Below, one piece after another: positions 59,772 through 64,000 of a stretch of 64,000 bases of DNA. Origin of the DNA: an uncultured Paracoccaceae bacterium. GTDB lineage: Bacteria > Pseudomonadota > Alphaproteobacteria > Rhodobacterales > Rhodobacteraceae. The stretch is from the NCBI GenBank assembly GCA_947499635.1, contig CANMPD010000001.1, positions 62,001-126,000 on the forward strand, written 5' to 3'. A program made the position numbers and the translations under genes. The number at the start of each line of letters is the position of its first letter. The first letter of the stretch is position 1. Below the pieces are notes generated by a model. It saw nothing but the letters and a program-made list of their open reading frames with translations. It searched no databases and was not told where the DNA came from.

Positions 59772-60438
59772 AGCTATTTTTATGAGATGAGGGTTTGCGC
59801 GGGGATCTAGGTTTGTTGCGCGCAGCCTCTACTTTGGGACGTCGCGGCGGTTTGTGTTTCGGCTTTGGCGGCGCTGGTATGTCGGGAACTTCCAGCGTAT
59901 CCCACTTACCTTGAGGTAAGTCGCCCAGCGTCCACGCGCCAATAGCATATCGTATCAATCGTAATGTTGGAACGCCCACTGCCGCTGTCATACGGCGCAC
60001 TTGCCGATTTTTACCTTCGGTAATCTTCAGTTCGATCCATGTGGTTGGTATGTTTTTGCGTTCCCGAATGGGTGGAGTACGCGCCCAAAGGTTTGCAGGT
60101 TCGTCAATAATACGGGCTTTGGCGGGACGCGTTACCCCATCTTTTAATGAGACGCCTTTGCGTAACGCGGCCAAAGCAGCCGTATCCGGCTCGCCTTCGA
60201 CCTGCGCCCAATAGGTCTTTTCCATCTTATGTGCGGGATCGCTGATCCAAGATTGTAAACGGCCGTAGTCTGTAAGTAGCATCAATCCTTCGCTGTCACG
60301 ATCCAGACGTCCGGCGGGGTATACTCCTGGGCACTCAATATAATTGCTCAATGTTGGGCGAGGGTTGTCGATCATGCTGTTGTCTGTGAATTGCGGCAAC
60401 ACGTCGAAGGGTTTGTTAAAGCGGATCAATCGCGGCAT
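59761..60438 (-). CDS. RluE/RsuA-family pseudouridine synthase
   Basis: A 225-residue enzyme that isomerises uridine in rRNA. The catalytic Asp is in [16 protein letters not shown] (about 41-56). It lacks the N-terminal S4 domain, as in the RluE branch that modifies 23S rRNA. A strongly basic C-terminal tail (about 180-225; [17 protein letters not shown]) probably contacts RNA and is longer than usual. The precise target is not certain. Confidence 0.9.
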   Translation of the reverse strand: MPRLIRFNKPFDVLPQFTDNSMIDNPRPTLSNYIECPGVYPAGRLDRDSEGLMLLTDYGRLQSWISDPAHKMEKTYWAQVEGEPDTAALAALRKGVSLKDGVTRPAKARIIDEPANLWARTPPIRERKNIPTTWIELKITEGKNRQVRRMTAAVGVPTLRLIRYAIGAWTLGDLPQGKWDTLEVPDIPAPPKPKHKPPRRPKVEAARNKPRSPRKPSSHKNSSKS

Positions 60439-60656
60439 GAGCTGACCTATCTTTGATGTGCCTGACCTTTGATCTGTCTGGCATGACGGAAGAAGTCATA
60501 TACGAGAAAACCGTCAGAGGAGGTAGTGTTATTTACTGCAACGATGTGCGGGTGATCATAAGTTGCCGAGGGCGGCAGAGTAGGCCGCGAGCAATGGCGC
60601 CAGAACGTGTAGATCGCGCAGAACAATTGGTTTTGAATGGCGTAGGGCATTCATCA

Positions 60657-60744
60657 AAGGAGACATTTGTCCATTGCCCCGCGAATATCGATTGTGATCC
60701 CAGGATGTCTGATGCTGCGCTTTGCTCGAAGGATCGCTATAAGT
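60657..60744. repeat. Dispersed intergenic repeat, copy C (partial)
   Basis: Matches the second half of copy A (61309-61393): AAGGAGACATT, GCGAAT, TGCTGCGCTTTG are shared with many substitutions. The surrounding gap (60439-60778) shows no other supported feature; a 109-codon open frame here looks spurious. Confidence 0.6.
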
Positions 60745-60778
60745 GGATCAGAACCAGTAGGGAACAGGTCTCGCAAAA

Positions 60779-61186
60779 ATGAGTATTGATCGCCTTTTGT
60801 CGTTTTGGGCTAGAACTGCACCTGAAACACCTATGCAACGCGTGGGCGCACTTTTAATGGCACTGAATGCAGTTTTTTGCACGATCATAATCTTAATGGT
60901 GATTGTCAGTGCCTCTGCGAACACTTGGACCTGTGCAGGGTTGTTGGGCAGCGTATTTGGTTTGAGTGTTATTCTATTGGTGCTTCCGGTTGGAATAGCC
61001 CATGGATTGGCGGCCTGTTTTCCAAGGATACTGAAGCCTTGGAGGCGTGAGCCGAACGGACGTTTAGAAGAGATAAAACTCCATTCCTCCGCCAAAATGA
61101 GGGATATATATCTTGTTGTTGGTTGGTCCGTTTCGATTGGTGCTATCTTGCTGCTGTTGTACCTAGCGGCGCTTCGCGCGCATTGA
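60779..61186 (+). CDS. Membrane hypothetical protein
   Basis: A 135-residue protein with three hydrophobic segments (about 25-45, 55-78 and 110-132) and a basic loop (RILKPWRREPNGRLEEIKL) between the second and third. No family is recognised. It is flanked on both sides by decayed copies of a dispersed repeat, so it may be a mobile-region or orphan gene. The ATG is preceded by a poor ribosome site (AGGTC). Its reality is moderately supported by the hydrophobic pattern. Confidence 0.6.
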   Translation: MSIDRLLSFWARTAPETPMQRVGALLMALNAVFCTIIILMVIVSASANTWTCAGLLGSVFGLSVILLVLPVGIAHGLAACFPRILKPWRREPNGRLEEIKLHSSAKMRDIYLVVGWSVSIGAILLLLYLAALRAH

Positions 61187-61235
61187 TCGATGGGCGTTTG
61201 TTCACAGAGCAGACCTTTAGCTGGATGCGTCGAAC

Positions 61236-61393
61236 GACAACTTTGTCCGCATGGCTGCCATCCATTGCCACAATGTCGTATGACTGGTTAGGGTAGGGCG
61301 TCCAAGTAAGGAGACATTCGTCGATTGCGCCGCGAATGTCGACTGTGAGCCCGCTTTGACCAATGCTGCGCTTTGCGCGAATGTCCGCTAAAG
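61236..61393. repeat. Dispersed intergenic repeat, copy A (longest)
   Basis: The first half (61236-61310) matches copy B at 62229-62302 (CCATTGCCACAATGTCG, ATGACTGG, TAGGGTAGGG); the second half matches copy C. Palindromic words GCGAATGTCCGC near the end are typical of intergenic repeats in roseobacters. No coding frame is present. Confidence 0.65.
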
Positions 61394-61435
61394 TATGAAA
61401 GAAAAAAGGTTCTTCAAAAAAATCTCTACGTTTAG

Positions 61436-62080
61436 CTAGTCTTCAACACGTAGTTCGTCGTAGGAGATTGCGACGTGTTTTTTGAAGGCGCTGCGATCGC
61501 TCAATCTTTGATAATAGGACTGAAGATTGGGTAACTCCGGGCGGTCGATATCAATGTCAAAGTAACGATACAGCACGTGACCGAATTGAATGTCGGCAAG
61601 CGTAAAGCAAGAACTAGCTAGCCATTCTCTTTTGGAAAGCTGCTGTTCAGCGATAACAAGAAAATGGCTCAGTGAAGTCATAGCGGCATCGATTGCCTGA
61701 GGATCTCTTTGTGATGGTGCGGTGCGAACGACGCGCCAGAAAATTGGCCCGGTGAATTTAAGTGTGATATTGATTTTTGCCCATTCAGCCCATTGATCAA
61801 CCTGTGATCGTGCAGCCAGGTCTTTGGGCCAGAACGCATCATCCCCATATTTTTCAGACAGGTAACGCAGGATCACACCAGTTTCCCAAATTGGCACGCT
61901 ATTCCCATCTTTGAGGACTGGAACTGTACCATTTGGGTTCATAGCGAGAAATTCCGGAGTATCATTGCCCCCATAAATAAAACCAGTGTCATGCCTAATG
62001 TGCTTCAAGCCAAGCTCTTCGGTCGCCCACATCAACGCTTGAACATTGGACGATGAAGCTCGCCCCCAAATCTCAATCAT
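61436..62080 (-). CDS. Glutathione S-transferase family protein
   Basis: A 214-residue protein with an N-terminal thioredoxin-like domain (about 1-80; RASSSNVQALMWATEELGL, NPNGTVPVLKDGNSVPIWETGVILRYL) and a helical C-terminal domain. The Ser in SSSN could be the thiol-activating residue. The class and substrate are unknown. Ribosome site GGAGA precedes the ATG. It lies between two repeat copies. Confidence 0.9.
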   Translation of the reverse strand: MIEIWGRASSSNVQALMWATEELGLKHIRHDTGFIYGGNDTPEFLAMNPNGTVPVLKDGNSVPIWETGVILRYLSEKYGDDAFWPKDLAARSQVDQWAEWAKINITLKFTGPIFWRVVRTAPSQRDPQAIDAAMTSLSHFLVIAEQQLSKREWLASSCFTLADIQFGHVLYRYFDIDIDRPELPNLQSYYQRLSDRSAFKKHVAISYDELRVED

Positions 62081-62228
62081 TTAACATTCTCCAATGCCGG
62101 GATTTTGGCGAATCTGGACGGCCTCTACAAGCATTATCATGGTATGTTCGGCCTTCTCGCGACCTTCTCGAAAACCATTTTCAGTTCAACGGACGGCCTA
62201 ACCGGACATTGGTGCGTCTGCCGCGAAC

Positions 62229-62302
62229 GGAAAGTTTGTCCCGCAGAGCGGCCGTCCATTGCCACAATGTCGAATGACTGGCTAGGGTAGGGGGTCCATT
62301 AA
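62229..62302. repeat. Dispersed intergenic repeat, copy B (partial)
   Basis: Shares CCATTGCCACAATGTCG and GGGTAGGG with copy A (61236-61310). The rest of the gap to tRNA-Leu (62303-62499) shows only a 41-codon open frame that I do not support. Confidence 0.6.
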
Positions 62303-62499
62303 GGGGGATTTTTACAATGTAACGTCTCAGATTGGATGTGAATGACCCTAAGATATATCGAACCTATGAGATGGATGAAGCAAGGTCTTAGCATCGTAAA
62401 TCGCCGTCACGAGCAGCGCGGCTTCTTGGGGGGTATCTATGTGGTTCGCGACCTGTTGACTGGCCTAAAACATGTGAGTGGGAGTAAATGAGTTTAGCA

Positions 62500-62542
62500 A
62501 TTTTAAGGGGCAAACCGACAATAGCGTTTTGCCCCTTAAAAT
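62500..62542 (-). terminator. 15-bp hairpin directly after tRNA-Leu
   Basis: ATTTTAAGGGGCAAA (62500-62514) pairs exactly with TTTGCCCCTTAAAAT (62528-62542), a 13-base loop between. It begins one base past the tRNA 3' end on the minus strand and should end or process the tRNA transcript. Confidence 0.75.
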
Positions 62543-62543
62543 A

Positions 62544-62629
62544 TGGTACCCAAGGCCGGACTCGAACCGGCACGATATCACTACCGGGGGATTTTGAATC
62601 CCCTGCGTCTACCATTCCGCCACTTGGGC
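62544..62629 (-). tRNA. tRNA-Leu (anticodon CAA)
   Basis: An 86-base class II cloverleaf with long variable arm. Acceptor GCCCAAG pairs with CTTGGGT (one G-U). Anticodon stem GGGGA/TCCCC with loop TTCAAAA gives CAA, reading UUG. T-arm GCCGG-TTCGAGT-CCGGC and encoded ACCA complete it. Confidence 0.98.
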
Positions 62630-62791
62630 ATGGCGCGGTACTACATAAGCCGAAAGGAGAGGTCCAGAGCTAAAATGCATAATCTTGTGAAAATGCGGGA
62701 AAAAATAGCAAAGGCCGTGGGGAGCCTTGACCGGATGCCGTCATCATGCGACGCCCGAGGGGAATATTGATGGCCTTGGGTTTATATTTCT

Positions 62792-63370
62792 ATGTTGCGA
62801 CCTCTCTACAATCGAACCATGGCACTTGCCGATCACCCTAAAGCCTTGTGGTTTTTGGCGGCTGTGTCTTTCGTCGAAAGCTCAGTCTTTCCAATTCCAC
62901 CGGATATTTTGATGATCCCTATGATCCTTGCTCGGCCGTCGCGGGCGTGGTTGATTGCATTGGTGGCTTTGATATCCTCCGTTTTGGGCGGGCTGTTGGG
63001 CTATGCGATCGGAGCGTTTTTTTACGAAGGCATCGGCCAACCTATTCTCGAGGCGATGGGTAAGGGCGATAAAATGGCCGAGTTTAACACCCGGTTTAAC
63101 GACTTTGGTTTCTGGGCTGTACTGATCGCGGGAGTTACACCTTTCCCTTATAAAGTGATCACGATCATGTCAGGTTGGACTGCGATGCCGGTTGGGACAT
63201 TCGTTGCCACTTCAATCCTTGCCCGAGGGCTGCGCTTTTTTATTGTCGCGGGGCTTTTATGGAAATTTGGCGCACCGGTGCGTGACTTTATTGAAAAACG
63301 CCTGGGGTTGGTTTTTTCAATATTCTGCGCCTTATTGGTGGGCGGATTTGTTCTGCTTAAATACCTATAA
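62792..63370 (+). CDS. DedA/YqaA-like VTT-domain membrane protein
   Basis: A 192-residue polytopic protein with a VTT (SNARE-associated) domain. It starts MLRPLYNRTMALADHPKALW, the usual start in close relatives; a shorter start at 62819 is possible. Features are FVESSVFPIPPDILMIPMIL, the glycine-rich GGLLGYAIGAFFYEG and GVTPFPYKVITIMSGW. Four or more membrane segments are seen. DedA proteins move lipid carriers or affect membrane potential. dsbB follows by 12 bases. Confidence 0.9.
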   Translation: MLRPLYNRTMALADHPKALWFLAAVSFVESSVFPIPPDILMIPMILARPSRAWLIALVALISSVLGGLLGYAIGAFFYEGIGQPILEAMGKGDKMAEFNTRFNDFGFWAVLIAGVTPFPYKVITIMSGWTAMPVGTFVATSILARGLRFFIVAGLLWKFGAPVRDFIEKRLGLVFSIFCALLVGGFVLLKYL

Positions 63371-63382
63371 GGAGTTGCCAAA

Positions 63383-63853
63383 ATGGCATTTGCACGGTTT
63401 TTGACGATATTGGCTGCTCTGGGATCTGCCGCATTGCTGCTTGGAGCATTTGGGTTTCAATATCTGGGGGGGCTTGCTCCGTGCAAAATGTGCCTATGGC
63501 AAAGGTATCCGCACGCAATAGCCATTGGCATCGGTGCACTCGCTGCCTTTATACCATTTGCATTTCTGCGTTACCTTGGTGCTCTTGCCGCGCTAACAAC
63601 AGCGGGGGTGGGGGCATATCATGCAGGGGTTGAGTGGAAGTGGTGGCAAGGGCCGACCAGCTGTACCTCAAGCCCGATCAACGATTTATCGCCACAAGAG
63701 CTGATGGCGCAAATCTTGGCGGCACCGATTACACGATGTGATGATATTGCTTGGGAAATGCTAGGCTTATCTATGGCCGGCTGGAATGCAGTTATATCGT
63801 TTGGACTGTTTTTATTATGGATTGCAGCAGCGCGATCCAATCGGTTGGGCTGA
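63383..63853 (+). CDS. dsbB: Disulfide bond formation protein DsbB
   Basis: A 156-residue inner-membrane protein that oxidises a DsbA partner and passes electrons to quinone. The first cysteine pair is CKMC in LAPCKMCLWQRYPH (about 34-47), and two further cysteines follow in TSCTSS and ITRCDD (about 93 and 114). Four membrane segments fit the family. The ATG has AAGGAG upstream; the gene is probably cotranscribed with the DedA-like gene. Confidence 0.92.
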   Translation: MAFARFLTILAALGSAALLLGAFGFQYLGGLAPCKMCLWQRYPHAIAIGIGALAAFIPFAFLRYLGALAALTTAGVGAYHAGVEWKWWQGPTSCTSSPINDLSPQELMAQILAAPITRCDDIAWEMLGLSMAGWNAVISFGLFLLWIAAARSNRLG

Positions 63854-63876
63854 GGCCAATAAGGTGATGCCAGCGG

Positions 63877-64000
63877 CTAGGCTTCTAGCTCGCTATCCCA
63901 ATATAGGTAATCAATCCAACTCTCGTGCAAATGGCCCGGTGGAAATTTCCGGCCAGTGTTATGCAATTCTGTCGCGGCAGGACGGCGCGGCGGTTTGCGC
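63877..64000 (-). CDS. Partial gene cut by the window end (C-terminus)
   Basis: The minus-strand frame is open from the window end to a TAG at 63877-63879, giving at least 40 residues, ending HESWIDYLYWDSELEA. The N-terminal part is basic and proline-rich (RKPPRRPAATELH). I do not recognise the family. It is convergent with dsbB, 23 bases apart. Confidence 0.65.
   Translation of the reverse strand, partial: RKPPRRPAATELHNTGRKFPPGHLHESWIDYLYWDSELEA

Noticed and set aside
60453-60782. A 109-residue open frame before the membrane hypothetical
   Set aside because: It crosses the dispersed repeat, has no recognised motif or membrane pattern, and overlaps the start of the next gene.
62366-62491. 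41-residue frame between the repeat and tRNA-Leu
   Set aside because: No ribosome site and no recognisable family; length is within chance.

Overview
The window looks like chromosomal DNA from a marine member of the Rhodobacteraceae (Roseobacter group, Alphaproteobacteria). The evidence is gene content and synteny: a trpE / yibQ-like / trpGD-ung-trpC-moaC-moeA-lexA cluster, a LexA operator of the alphaproteobacterial direct-repeat type GTTC-N7-GTTC, cobalamin-dependent ribonucleotide reductase NrdJ, a gene-transfer-agent type endolysin/holin pair inside the cytochrome c maturation genes, two CtrA-type TTAA-N7-TTAA sites, and an upstream coiled-coil partner gene for zapA. No plasmid, prophage, insertion sequence or CRISPR array was seen. 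Most genes are housekeeping genes.

Layout: 0-5 kb holds mmsA divergent from a LysR regulator, then a CBS protein, coaD and aqpZ. 4.8-9.4 kb is a central-carbon block (a 47-residue membrane protein, a GAPDH with an NADP-type cofactor pocket, a DUF808 protein, tkt). 9.7-11.6 kb is a coiled-coil/zapA pair. 11.9-15.4 kb (minus strand) is purL, a Cys-rich protein, bolA and a monothiol glutaredoxin. 15.4-16 kb is an intergenic stretch rich in inverted repeats with a possible small RNA. 16-24.3 kb holds a LysR regulator, an acyltransferase, murI, argC, ccmE, the endolysin/holin pair, ccmF and ccmH. 24.5-30.2 kb is gltA, gltX, a ComEC-like protein and lexA. 30.3-42.6 kb is the split tryptophan/molybdopterin cluster, with a polysaccharide-deacetylase gene and a chemoreceptor gene between its halves and a PpiD-like chaperone in front of trpE. 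42.8-47.3 kb has an aminotransferase, gpt, fabI, pdxH, a double cold-shock protein and a DUF192 protein. 47.4-52.1 kb has two tandem tRNA-Pro genes and nrdJ. 53.3-60.4 kb has cysS, cimA, a phytoene-synthase-fold protein lacking the catalytic aspartates, an MFS transporter, a DNA glycosylase, an esterase and an RluE-like pseudouridine synthase. 60.5-62.3 kb carries three decayed copies of a dispersed repeat. The end holds tRNA-Leu, a DedA-like protein and dsbB.

How the genes fit together: several operons are marked by start/stop overlaps (coiled-coil/zapA, endolysin/holin, ccmF/ccmH, trpG/trpD, moaC/moeA, cysS/cimA/NDUFAF6-like, glycosylase/esterase, cold-shock/DUF192). Iron-sulfur handling (BolA, monothiol glutaredoxin, Cys-rich protein) sits behind purL. 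Cytochrome c maturation shares a locus with a lysis module. DNA-damage control (lexA, ung) is physically tied to tryptophan and molybdopterin synthesis.

The strongest candidates for poorly described biology are the NDUFAF6-like protein, the long coiled-coil partner of ZapA, the Cys-rich protein between purL and bolA, the structured purL upstream region, and the two CtrA-type sites. I saw no clearly new multi-gene defence or biosynthetic system.
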